Source: Nostoc linckia NIES-25 (lineage in GTDB: Bacteria > Cyanobacteriota > Cyanobacteriia > Cyanobacteriales > Nostocaceae). From it: a stretch of 64,000 nucleotides of DNA. A program made the position numbers and the translations under genes. Shown piece after piece: positions 56,901 through 60,018 of this stretch (position 1 is its first letter; every line of letters begins with the position of its first letter). The stretch is taken from assembly GCF_002368035.1 (NCBI RefSeq), contig NZ_AP018222.1:5781738-5845737 (forward strand), written 5' to 3'. The notes under the pieces were generated by a model. That model did no database searches, was not told where the DNA came from, and saw only the letters and a program-made list of their open reading frames with translations.

Positions 56901-57643
56901 TGCTTGAGTTTTTGAGTTAACTGTTCATCCAGCTTAATAATATGTGATGCCCCTCGATAAGTCTGTACTGGGGGGCGGGGTTTATCTGGAAGCAAATTCA
57001 ATATAGGCAATTCACCAGCTAATTTTTGTTGCCAATATTGCCAAAGTTTTTCGCCTTTGGAACTAGATAACATTTCCGACTGCCAGCGGACAAAATCGGC
57101 ATAAGATTTATTATTACTTAAAGAATCTGTTACCTCTGTCTGCTCAAGACTCGCTTGCTCAATTTCTTTAGCATACAAAGCTTGAAATTCACTCAGCAGT
57201 AAATCAAAAGACCACATATCCCCAGCAATGTGGTGCATTGTGAGCAAGAGAATGTATTCTGTTGCTGAACGAGTAAATAAATTAACCTTTAAAACTGAAT
57301 CTTTTTCTAAGTTAAAAGGGCGATCGGCTATAACAAAGATATTCTCTTTTAATTGGTCTTCACTCCATTCGCTGGCATCTATTAGTTCTACACTAAAATA
57401 AGGTTTTTGATTAACTTGCTGAACGGATTTACCTTCATAATTAGTATATGTTGTTCTGAGAATAGAATGCTTTTCAATAATTTTTTTCCAGACACAATTG
57501 ACAGTAGTAATATTTAAATAAAAATTAACTTTTGCAGTAATAAATATGTTATAAGCAACACTCTTTGGAGCAATCTGGTAGATAAACCACATTGCTTCTT
57601 GACCATAAGAGAGAGAGTGATTTGTTTTTACAATACTATTCAT
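35939..57643 (-). CDS. Six-module NRPS for an Ahp-cyclodepsipeptide-like peptide
   Basis: 7234 residues: six C-A-T modules, the last A domain interrupted by two methyltransferases, no epimerase, no TE. It opens with a C domain (HHIAGDMWS near 135) that has no upstream carrier, as in acyl-starting synthetases. Pocket codes I read, with rough A-domain positions: A1 (450-995) DAENVGAITK, unassigned; A2 (1565-2075) DVQFISQLAK, Pro-like; A3 (2635-3130) DAWFLGNVVK, Leu; A4 (3695-4205) DVENAGVVTK, the Ahp-position code of anabaenopeptilide/cyanopeptolin synthetases as I recall it; A5 (4765-5262) DAWFLGNVVK, Leu; A6 (5815-7125) DASTVAGVCK, close to Tyr. Carriers all keep GGHSLLATQ. The acidic tail EDYEEGEL should dock to the TubC domain of the next protein. 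A3/A5 are near-identical. Confidence 0.93.
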   Translation of the reverse strand: MNSIVKTNHSLSYGQEAMWFIYQIAPKSVAYNIFITAKVNFYLNITTVNCVWKKIIEKHSILRTTYTNYEGKSVQQVNQKPYFSVELIDASEWSEDQLKENIFVIADRPFNLEKDSVLKVNLFTRSATEYILLLTMHHIAGDMWSFDLLLSEFQALYAKEIEQASLEQTEVTDSLSNNKSYADFVRWQSEMLSSSKGEKLWQYWQQKLAGELPILNLLPDKPRPPVQTYRGASHIIKLDEQLTQKLKHLALTSGTSLYRILLAAFYVQLYRYTNQTDILIGSPMRGRWDGDFREIVGYCVNLTVLRVSVNENATFNEFLAQVSKTVREAQDHQDYPFSLLAEQLQPQRDLSRSPLCQVSFTWQRQRWCEPKENLLHSETQVLQMEPYLLGHQRGADLDLNLMVMEAQEVLQLCWQYNTDLFDSSTIERMTGHFVTLLEGIVTNPTQPIFQLPLLTQVEQQQLLVQWNSSTQADYPKDKCIHQLFEEQVHRTPNAVAVVFGDEQLTYDELNCRANQLANYLQTLGVKSDTLVGICVERSIEMVVGLLGILKAGGAYVPLDPEYPSDRLSFMLEDAQVAVLLTQQRLLEKLPQHQAQVVCLDTDWQSISASSQENSITSVQADNLAYVIYTSGSTGRPKGVLIQHGAIANHCCIIQQTYALEKSDRVLQFASINFDASIEQIFPTLMVGATLVLRGSDVWTPANFQKVILDFGLTVINLPTAYWQQVTQEWAKSQVLDINRHLRLVVVGGDVILPEYVNFWQQSSMSGVRLINAYGPTETTITATLFEIPPQLSQGNNLYKIPIGRPLPNRTVYILDKRLQPVPIGVPGELYIGGECLAKGYLNLPELTQEKFILSPFDNSKLYKTGDLVRYLADGTIEYLGRIDNQVKIRGFRIELGEIETALSQYPHVQANCVIAREDVPGNKTLVAYIVAQKEQTCTERPVLSGAEGSRGTPKVNELRSFLKEKLPEYMVPNAIVFLEALPLTPNGKIDRRALPVPDLDSILLEKYVAPRTPTEELLAQIWAQVLKVEQVGIYDNFFELGGHSLLATQLVSRIRNIFKVELPLRELFAAATVAELAQFIGQLQQQNSELSAPPILPKAENAQLVLSYAQQRLWFLDQFEPDSPFYNMPEALRLEGTLAVAALEQSLQDIIARHEALRTNFITIDGTPTQVIQSRTNWKLSVVDFKHLSTSEREIAAQQLLQQQATQPFDLATESLVRATLIVLSEAEHILLICMHHIVSDGWSMGVFIAELAALYNAYAQGQESPLAPLPIQYADFALWQRQWLQGEVLQSQLNYWQQKLADAPTFLSLPTDRPRSAVQTYNGTHQEFALSLELTDKLTKLGQEQGVTLFMTLLAAFDTLLYRYTGTEDILVGSPIANRDRQEIEGLIGFFVNTLVMRSDLAGNPTFSELLTRVREMAMEAYSHQNLPFEMLVEALQPERDLSHTPLFQVMFVLQNAPTSGLDLTGLNVNSFLIKGTTSRFDLTLIMQNTPTGLRGLWEYNTDLFDFTTIDRMTSHLVNLLEGVTANPEQHISQLPLLSEVEQQQLLVEWNDTRVDYPLHKCIHQLFEEQVELTPDGVAVVFGNQQLTYSQLNYRANQLAHHLRSVGVGADVLVGLCVERSTEMVIGLLGILKAGGAYVPLDPNYPQERLRFIVEDTQVAVLVTQQSLIDNLPQHQARVICLDTEAEVISQCSQNNLISGVQSHHLTYIIYTSGSTGQPKGIAMSQLALCNHILWHRDNLKITRGAKTLQFASVSFDVSFQEIFTTWCSGGTLFLITEELRRDALALLGFLEEKQIQRMFLPVVGLQQLAEVALGNDIVNTGLREIITSGEQLQITPAISLWLSQLTDITLHNQYGPSESHLATSYTLPNAIDTWPLLPSIGRPISNTQIYILDKYLQPVPVGVQGEVYIAGALLAQGYFNRPELTQEKFISNPFEKAEGRRQEAGGKRLYKTGDLARYLPDGKLESLGRIDNQVKIRGFRIELGEVEAVLGQLSDVQASCAIVREDTPGDKRLVAYIVPQPEQTCTERSRSTISIGEVRNFLKEKLPEYMVPSAIVILDALPLSANRKLDRRALPAPDLHSQLLDRYVAPRNPIEEILAVIWAQVLKVELVGIYDNFFELGGHSLLATQLVSRVRSSLKVELPLRSLFAAPTVAELSQHIQQLQQQEEITAPAILPRAENTDLPLSFAQQRLWFLDQLNPNSAFYNLPIVLRLVGTLNREALEQSLQEIINRHEALRTNFVLVDGNPTQVIQPEINCQLSVVDLRHLSTSEIEIAAQQFVQQQAFQAFDLETQALVRPILVILNQTEHILLASMHHIVSDGWSMTVFVSELASLYNAYAQGQPSPLTPLPIQYADFAIWQRQWLQGDVLQNQLNYWQKQLADAPTLLALPTDRPRPAVQTFAGAYQQFKLSVELTDKLSKLSQEQGVTLFMTLLAAYDTLLYRYTGQADILVGSPIANRDRSEIEGLIGFFVNTLVMRTDLSGNPSFNELLGRVREVALGAYAHQNLPFEMLVEALQPERNLSHTPIFQVMFVLQNTPISTAQLTGLTVSQLLIESATAKFDLTLGMEQTATGLVGVFEYNTDLFDAATIERLTGHFVTLLEAIVTNPQERIAQLPILTAVEQQQLIDWNDTTVDYPTDKCIHQLFEEQVARTPDAVAVVYENQQLTYSQLNSRANQLAHYLKSLGVEADTLVGICVERCLDMVVGQLGILKAGGAYLPLDSEYPSDRLSFMLGDAQVPVLLTQQQLIDKLSTHPAKQVLLDTDAAVISQYSSENLITTTTAKNLAYVIYTSGSTGKPKGVLVAHEALLNLVFWHQRTFEITPSDKATQVASTAFDAAVWELWPYLVAGASIYLIKPGILGSGVDLQDWLLSHNITISFLPTPVAEQLLSLEWKQNTALRTLLTGGDKLNRYPSKLLPFQVVNNYGPTENTVVTTSGVVVADGGENKIAPPIGRPIANAQVYILDEYLQPVPIGVPGELHIGGASLARGYLNRSELTQEKFIAHPFDNKAHSRLYKTGDLVRYLADGNIEYLGRIDNQVKIRGFRIELGEIEAVLNQNADVQASCVILREDIPAEKRLVAYVAPYQHSKLTVNQLHQELKAKLPAYMMPQAFVILEEMPLTANGKVDRRALPAPDLQSDKDKYVAPRTPIEELLAQIWAQVLKVELVGIHENFFELGGHSLLATQLISRIRSHFQVELPLRELFAGGTVAELAQLIEQLQQQKLQLTAPPILPRPRDVQLPLSFAQTRLWFLDQFDPNSAFYNIPAALRLAGTLNREALERSLQEIIARHEALRTNFITIDGEPIQVIRRQGTGDREQGIVSVVNLQYLSLSEREIAVQKLVQQQATQPFDLVSQALIRVTLVVLSETEHIFLMCMHHIVSDGWSMGVFVSELAALYNAYSQGKESFLTPLPIQYGDFAIWQRQWLQGEVLQTQLNYWEQQLKDAPALLMLPTDRPRAAQQTFAGATQEFALSMELTQKLTQLSQEQGVTLFMTLLAAFDTLLYRYTEQEDILVGTPIANRNRGEIEGLIGFFVNTLVLRTDLSGNPSFNQLLGRVRQMAMEAYSHQDLPFEMLVERLQPERDLSHAPLFQVDFLLQNDPLSQVELTGLSATALPIESTTAKFDLTLAMSNTATGLVGVFEYNTDLFDSSTIERMVGHFVTLVSAIVANPQQHIAQLPMLTEVEQRQILGEWNDTQADYPAHQCVHQLFESQVELTPDAVAVVFGNEQLTYQQLNTQANQLAHYLQSLGVGTETFVGIYLERSLSIIVALLAVLKAGGAYVPLDPDYPQQRLADISQDSQFSVLISETKLLDSLPVEGVRVIVLDAESQTLAVQSQENPTSNVTPENLTCILYTSGSTGKPKGVMLSHAALVSHSCAISKVFGLTSGDRVLQFASFSFDVAAEEIFPTWYTGGTVVLRPAQMFPDLASFAQFIEQERLSVLNITPAYWHEWAVAVSQQDATVPESLRLVAVGGDTVLPGTVAIWRQLVGDRVSCINVYGPTEASVTAIVHDLLDPKLETTNTVLIGRPIANTQAYILDRYLQPVPVGVKGELHLGGVRLARGYLNRIELTQEKFLANPFMQEGNRLYKTGDLARYLPDGSIECFGRIDNQVKIRGFRIELGEIETVLNQHPDVQISCVIVREDAPGSKRLVAYIVPFEQKQPSISELRQFLSSKLPLYMVPQAFVTLEALPLTPNRKVDRRALPAPDLYSDRLDRYVAPRTSVEEMLSQIWVQVLKVGQIGIHDNFFEIGGHSLLATQLVSRIRNTFKIELPLRSLFAAPTVAQLAQVIGLQQQNSELAVPLIVPRSRDAELPLSYAQQRLWFLDQFQPNSPIYNIPLALRLAGTLNRVALEQSLEEIIHRHEALRTNFITVAGKPSQIVQTQRNWTISVVDLQHLPISEQETATQQLAQQQATQAFDLASTSLIRAELILLSETEHILLVSMHHIVSDDWSMNLFVQELTVLYNTYSQGESSPLAPLPIQYADFAIWQRQWLQGDLLQSQLSYWEQQLADAPALLVLPTDRPRPAVQTFAGASLEFELSLDLTGKLTQLSQEQGCTLFMALLAAYDTLLYRYTGVADILVGSPIANRNRNEIEGLIGFFVNTLVMRTDLSGNPSFSELLGRVREVALGAYSHQDLPFEMLVEALQPQRNLSHSPLFQVAFVFQNAPTSELEMTGLTVSLLTTEIVASKFDLTLAIANTPTGLVGAWEYNTNLFDRSTIERLTGHFVTLLEAIVTNPQERIAQLHLLTAVEQQQLIEFNDTTVDYPTDKCIHQLFEEQVARTPDAVAVVYENQQLTYSQLNSRANQLAHYLKSLGVEADTLVGICVERCLDMVVGQLAILKAGGAYVPLDSEYPSDRLSFMLEDAQVPVLLTQQPLVDKLSTHPAKQVLLDTDAAIISQYSSENPVTATKAKNLAYVIYTSGSTGQPKGVLVAHEALLNLVFWHQRTFKITASDKATQLASTAFDAAVWELWPYLVAGASIYLIKPGILGSGVDLQDWLLSENITISFLPTPVAEQLLSLEWKQNTALRTVLTGGDKLNRYPSNLLPFQVVNNYGPTENTVVTTSGVVVADGQQKNIAPPIGRPIANAQVYILDEYLQPVPIGVPGELHIGGASLARGYLNRNELTQQKFIAHPFEAVQGSRLYKTGDLVRYLADGNIEYLGRIDNQVKVRGFRIELGEIEAVLNQNADVQTSCVILREDIPGEKRLVAYVVPYSQQIPTTSELRQYLSNHLPLYMMPQALVILESLPLTANGKIDRRALPKPELDTTAEFVAPRTPVEETLAQIWAQVLKIEQVGIHDNFFELGGHSLLATQIISRVQSAFSISLPLRYLFESPTIAQLSEAIFAQLQTGSALTVPPIVPVSRNADIPLSWAQERLWFVNQLEGESGAYTIDFTVRLVGNLNVTALEQAFDKIVQRHEPLRTRFEMKDNKPAQVIEPNMTITLPAIALQHESNPTKKVEDLATQEACKPFDLAHGPVLRIKLWQIAPDEHVLLFAIHHIAADGWSMGVLINELSACYKAISTGSTAQLPELPVQYADFAVWQRQWLTNEVLERQLTYWKQHLTGAPPLLELPTDRPRPAIQTFRGGTEQLQIDSQLTQQLKKLTQESGSTLFMTLLAGFVVLMSRYSGQTDLVIGSPIANRNRTEIEGLIGFFVNSLALRFDLSGEPTFESLLRQVREVTQNAYDNQDLPFEMLVEELQVERNLDRNPLAQVVFALQNAPSSPWDLPGVNVEGMASGLDSVRLDLEVYLWDAPEGLVGFCSYNRDLFDAATISRMMQHFVTLLAAIVDEPQQPVALLPLLTQQERHQLLVEWNDTQADYPQDKCIHQLFESQVARTPDAVAVVFENQQLTYHELNSRANQLAHYLQSLGVGADVLVGLCVERSPLMLIGLLAILKAGGAYVPLDSEYPSDRLGYMLEDTQVPVLLTQRHLIEKLPPTLANLVFINEIWSQIDENNRDNLTSGVKASHLANVIYTSGSTGKPKGVMVEHRGLYNLALAQIQAFGVDSSSRVLQFASFSFDACISEILMTLGSGATLYLGTKDSIMPGMPLLERLRNYGITHITLPPSALAVMPTEALPSLQAIVVAGEACSPELIKQWSTGRNFFNGYGPTEASVCATIAKCNHQDEKVTIGRPIANAQVYILDKHLQPVPVGVPGELHIGGVGLARGYLNRPELTQEKFISNPFQESRGAKEKLLQSFPSAPHPLCPSAAFDRLYKTGDLARYLPDGNIEYLGRIDNQVKIRGYRIELGEIEAVISQLPEVQEAVVIARENQNKKLESPINLEISTGKIELWPSIAEYYVYDELLYYAMTNDHRRNDSYQVAINQLVKDKIVVEIGTGKDAILSRFCVAGGAKKVYAIELNEETSRKARACIEKLGLADRITIIHGDATKVDIPELADVCVSEIVGAIGGSEGAAVIINNARRFLKPGGLMIPERSMTKMAAVTLPDEILHNLKFAATPAHYTRKIFEEVGYPFDLRVCIKKFPQVNVISTVDVLEDLNFNEYISPELSHKIELKIQKNGRMDGFLVWLNLHTIAGQQIDILENEYCWIPVYFPVFEPGIEVEEGDIIRAVCTRTLCENNLNPDYAVKGCLLKKNGEKIDFEYISYHYKNNFQQTPFYQRLFADYDIASRNVKSEDKRLVAYLVPALDRQILPQQLAQWQSEYVSDWQMLYEKAYGQPQTAADDLTFNISGWNSSYTKEAIPDWEMREWVENTVSRILSVSPQRVLEIGCGTGLLLSRIAPKSQEYWGIDYSSAALQHIEQMCKILPLNNVHLRQRTADNFDGIPQAEFDTVVINSVVQYFPSVDYLLQVIAGAIAAIGDRGKLFVGDVRSLPLLEPYHAAVQFFQATEEITIEQWQQKVNQSVAAEEELLIDPGFFIALKQRFPQITWVEIQPKRGYAENELTQFRYDVTLHIGADVQTPVLSELVLSEVEVAEVTVVPWLNWQLDRLSFSQIQNQLQQQPEVLGIRGVPNQRVQQAIQIWQWWENPPVVETVEQLRQLLAKQPTEGINPEEFYQLGQQLGYTVHLSWWCSSQDGAYDVVFCRKQEQRVAFWDNISNTAKSWTDYTNNPLYGKLVQKLVPQVRSFIEQKLPNYMVPQAFVLLNALPLTPNGKVDRRALPAPDTAVRNLGTNFVSPRTPIEAQLVQIWSEVLGSDRIGIHDNFFELGGHSLLATQVISRLRNTFSVELSLQNFLEYPTVANLAQIIEVVGLVQDGQPSITNTQEDYEEGEL
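36820..37710 (-). other. N-methyltransferase domain inside A6
   Basis: About residues 6640-6940, after KRLVAYLVP and before the A10 part (LPNYMVPQAF...PNGKVDRRALP), the usual place of NRPS N-methyltransferases. SAM motif VLEIGCGTGLLLSRIAP near 6727, then YWGIDYSSAALQHIEQM and FDTVVINSVVQYFPSVDYL, which is typical of the family. It should N-methylate the amino group of the tethered A6 amino acid, giving N-Me-Tyr as in cyanopeptolins. Confidence 0.88.
36833..36885. repeat. In-frame short repeat (CTTCGCTCAGTACA type) in NRPS
   Basis: CTTCGACTTCGCTCAGTACA followed by TTCGCTCAGTACA is translated on the minus strand as VLSELVLSEVEVAE between the N-methyltransferase core and the A6 tail. The same DNA motif occurs at 51548-51573 and 54796-54842. 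It looks like an intergenic repeat accepted in a loop. Confidence 0.6.
37740..38800 (-). other. PRMT-like methyltransferase domain inside A6
   Basis: About residues 6282-6635 of the large synthetase, inserted after the A8 motif (RIELGEIEAVISQLPEV) and before the short strand KRLVAYLVP. SAM motif VVEIGTGKDAILSRF near 6332, then KKVYAIELNEE. The double-Glu loop SEIVGAIGGSEG has its two Glu nine residues apart, exactly the spacing in protein arginine methyltransferases (SEWMGYxLLxE). I infer side-chain methylation of the A6 substrate, O-methyl-Tyr being the simplest case, by analogy with two-methyltransferase interrupted A domains. Confidence 0.8.
38998..39090. repeat. Low-complexity insertion in A6
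   Basis: GGCAGAGGGGCAGAGGGG-type sequence adds about 28 residues (GAKEKLLQSF, SAPHPLCPSAAF) between KFISNPFQ and RLYKTGDLARY, where sister A domains have only three to eight residues. It is a surface loop before motif A7, so folding should survive. Confidence 0.65.
41990..43480 (-). repeat. Duplicated Leu A-domain segment, copy in module 5
   Basis: From the end of the C domain (ERIAQL...LTAVEQQQL) to the A8-A9 region (CVILREDIP) this segment is nearly identical in DNA to 48380-49870 in module 3, about 6.4 kb away, including silent positions. The other modules are much more diverged. Approximate limits. Confidence 0.75.
47680..47720. repeat. Low-complexity insertion in C4
   Basis: CTCCCTGTCACCTGTCCCCT-type sequence encodes RRQGTGDREQG in the loop before VSVVNLQYL of the fourth C domain. 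Other C domains are shorter here. Confidence 0.55.
48380..49870 (-). repeat. Duplicated Leu A-domain segment, copy in module 3
   Basis: Partner of 41990-43480. Shared runs include the whole A4-A5 pocket region and its HIP1 sites. This indicates recent duplication or gene conversion of a Leu-specific A domain between modules 3 and 5. Confidence 0.75.
51544..51580. repeat. In-frame short repeat at the A2 end
   Basis: TTCGACTTCGCTCAGTACAA gives QTCTERSRST in the A9-A10 linker of module 2; same family as the copies near 36850 and 54800. Confidence 0.6.
51796..51836. repeat. GAAGGCAGAAGGCAGGAGGC-type insertion in A2
   Basis: Reads EKAEGRRQEAGGKRLYKTGD on the minus strand, again in the loop before motif A7. 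The same GAAGGCA units flank the MITE at 19.3 kb in noncoding DNA. Confidence 0.6.
54793..54845. repeat. In-frame short repeat at the A1 end
   Basis: CTTCGGCTCCGCTCAGGACA followed by GGTCGCTCAGTACAAG gives CTERPVLSGAEGSRG in the A9-A10 linker of module 1; related to the copies near 51560 and 36850. Confidence 0.6.
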
Positions 57644-58646
57644 TAAACTTTATATCCTGACAATTTTGATGTACATAAATAATTTTGTACAAAGAAAACC
57701 TTTGGAACTTGAAATATAGTTCTAAGTCCTACCTCTACAATTCCAGTAAACTTGTGGTCTAATTTTAAAACTTTGTTAATTTCATAAATCTTCTTCGACA
57801 AGGTATGTGTTGTCTGACTTTTCACCGTATCTGGAAAACCTCTCTCCTTGTACGAGAGAGACTTTGAATTTTCCCCCTTCCCATTTCGAGAAGGGGGCTA
57901 GAGGGTTAGCTCAATCGTTAGCTTTTCCACATGACGTGAAAATTCAGATGTGTTGTAAGTAACTTTGCTTATGGCAGCTAGTAGTGAATGAATAGCGAAA
58001 ATACTCAATTAAACTCAATGTATTATCTAAGAATTTTAGCCAACAGACAAGGAAAGTTAAGACAGTTAAGCAAATCAATTGAGACAGTTAAGACAGTTAA
58101 GACAGTTAAGACAGTTAAGCAAATTATTCAAGGGAGCAATGCGATTTCGTGATGTTGGACTTGAAACGAGCGATCGCACTACAGGATAACGCTTTACGTC
58201 ATCCTTGCATCTTGTACTTTTAGAAGCTCCCTATGTAATATTACGGTCTATTTTATTTATTTACCTAACTGGACTTGAAATCTCCCCTTCATCTCCCATC
58301 ACATTTTTGTATTCTTTATTTGCCTTTTACGGATTTGTACGGTGATGTGCAAGATATGAGTATAGATAAATGCAAGTCTTTTGGCGGGTTCTAGAGTCTG
58401 GTCCTGTGGCTGTGACGACTTCCAGTAAAGCATCGAAGCTTGCTATTGACTTCGGCTATTTTGCCGTCAATGTCTGTCACTAAAATTGTAACTACTCAAT
58501 TGGCATACTTTGAGATATTCTGACACAATTTGGTATATTTTGCGCCATGTATTTATGTCGATTTACGGGTTTGACTGCTTTTTCTTTTGCTATAATAAGC
58601 AGCATAACCGTTATGGTATAAGGATTTTAACAAATTGCTTGTCTGA
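57644..58646. other. 1-kb leader region upstream of the NRPS run
   Basis: No supportable gene. It must hold the main promoter of the minus-strand cluster. AGGA lies about 14 bases before the NRPS ATG. Near 57835-57960 are CTCTCTCCTTGTACGAGAGAG and CCCCTTC...GAAGGGGG hairpins. A 9-bp tandem repeat lies at 58083-58118. Confidence 0.5.
58061..58118. repeat. Tandem 9-bp repeat GACAGTTAA
   Basis: Four exact units at 58083-58118 plus one separate unit at 58061-58069, each run followed by GCAAAT. It is unlike the 7-bp STRR repeats usual in Nostoc. No spacers, so not a CRISPR. Confidence 0.75.
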
Positions 58647-58718
<72 letters not shown>

Positions 58719-58995
58719 ACACCCACGATTTACTATAGTACCAACATTTTATCTAAATTGCCATCCCTAAATGAATCAATTTTTGACCTTCTGAACTATG
58801 CCAGAAATTATATGGTAGGCAAGTGTAACAAATACATCATGGATTTTCCAATGCTGTATTTAAAAGAATTAGTTAATGATTGTCACAGGATTATGATTGT
58901 GCGATCGCCTACAGCAGTCGGTTAAGCCATCGCAACTGCCATAAAATATTAAGAGAGTTATGAGTTTTAATTCCTCACTCCTCACTCCCCACTTG

Positions 58996-59586
58996 TTACA
59001 CCTTCACTTCATCAGCAAAATTATTCCAACGCACAAAGTGAAATGGCCCAGCTATAGAACCCCAGAGACGTTCATCGGTGTCTAAGTCCCTTCCTCGGTC
59101 GAGACTGAAAAATTCTTTATCGTCAATCTCAAATTCGTTATCAAGATAAGTATTTTTACCATCCCGAACCACAATACAGCCTTTACCAGGTTCAACCCTG
59201 CCTTTGAAACTGTGACCTGTCCACTCTACAACCATGTTGCAACCCGGCATTTTTTTTAGTTGCTCAACAGATAAATCTTTTAAGCGTTCGGGATCGCGGG
59301 ATGCGCCGTAAAATTTTTGTTCTTCGTTAACTGTGTAGTGTTCAATGACAATGTGATTTTCCGCTTCAATCAAGTTCATCACTCGCATTCTGTAAGGTTG
59401 ATTGAGCATAAAATCATAAGCTTGTTCGAGAAACAAGCTGACTCCTGAGAAGAATTCCCAAGGTAACGGACGGATACAAACCCGAATATGTGCATAAAAA
59501 GGCGGATTTTCAAAAGCCTGTTCTTGATTACTAAAATCAGCTGCCATCCAGCGGGCTAAGGTGATGATATCAGTAGAATGGGTCAT
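58996..59586 (-). CDS. cpcT: Phycobiliprotein chromophore lyase CpcT/CpeT
   Basis: 196 residues, the normal CpcT length. The family is recognised by the N-terminal TLARWMAADFSNQEQAFENP, the substrate-binding block PPFYAHIRVCIRPLPW, LFLEQAYDFMLNQPYRMRV, and the C-terminal WGSIAGPFHFVRW. CpcT attaches phycocyanobilin to Cys-153 of the phycocyanin beta subunit (CpeT is the phycoerythrin version); the fold is a beta barrel. It marks the organism as phycobilisome-bearing. It is monocistronic; no cpc structural genes are in the window. Which phycobiliprotein it serves cannot be told from sequence alone. Confidence 0.93.
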   Translation of the reverse strand: MTHSTDIITLARWMAADFSNQEQAFENPPFYAHIRVCIRPLPWEFFSGVSLFLEQAYDFMLNQPYRMRVMNLIEAENHIVIEHYTVNEEQKFYGASRDPERLKDLSVEQLKKMPGCNMVVEWTGHSFKGRVEPGKGCIVVRDGKNTYLDNEFEIDDKEFFSLDRGRDLDTDERLWGSIAGPFHFVRWNNFADEVKV

Positions 59587-59639
59587 TATAGACTATCAAC
59601 CTGTTGCTTAAAAATTATCTGCAAGTATTGTAGACCTTG

Positions 59640-60000
59640 CTAATGGTACTAGGGAATGGGGCATTGGGCATAGGGCATGGAGAACGTGGAAAGGGCAAAA
59701 GGGGAAGGTGGGGCCCCCTCTGGGGATAAGGGGCGGGGAAAAGGGGAAAAGATGAAAAATTTTTCATCGGGGCTGCTTTGTGGCTTCTGGCTTCTGCCTT
59801 CGATGGGGATAATTGTTAATGTTTTATGCGTCAAACAAGTTGGCAAGAATGAGGTAGGGAATATCTAAAACTTATGGGAGATTAACATAAATACCAATGC
59901 CCACTTGCCCTGAGCGAAGCCGTACCCTACGGGGAAGCAAGCTACGGGTAGCGTCTCGCTCCAGAAGTGATGCCCTATGCCCCATGCCCTATGCCCAATA
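59640..60000. repeat. Low-complexity intergenic stretch with inverted GGGCATAGGGCATGG/CCATGCCCTATGCCC
   Basis: GGGCATTGGGCATAGGGCAT near 59658 and TGCCCTATGCCCCATGCCCT near 59972 are inverted copies of one motif. Between them are GGGGAAAAGGGGAAAA runs, GCTTCTGGCTTCTGCCTTC and an AGCAAGCTACGGGTAGCGTC hairpin. No gene is supported. Confidence 0.5.
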
Positions 60001-60018
60001 CAACAAGGTAAAGTTAGT

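Noticed and set aside
35939..57643. Epimerase domains that would give D-residues
   Set aside because: Each carrier domain is followed directly by the next C domain; no extra C-like domain of epimerase type was seen.
58061..58118. CRISPR array
   Set aside because: Repeats are 9 bp and contiguous with no spacers.
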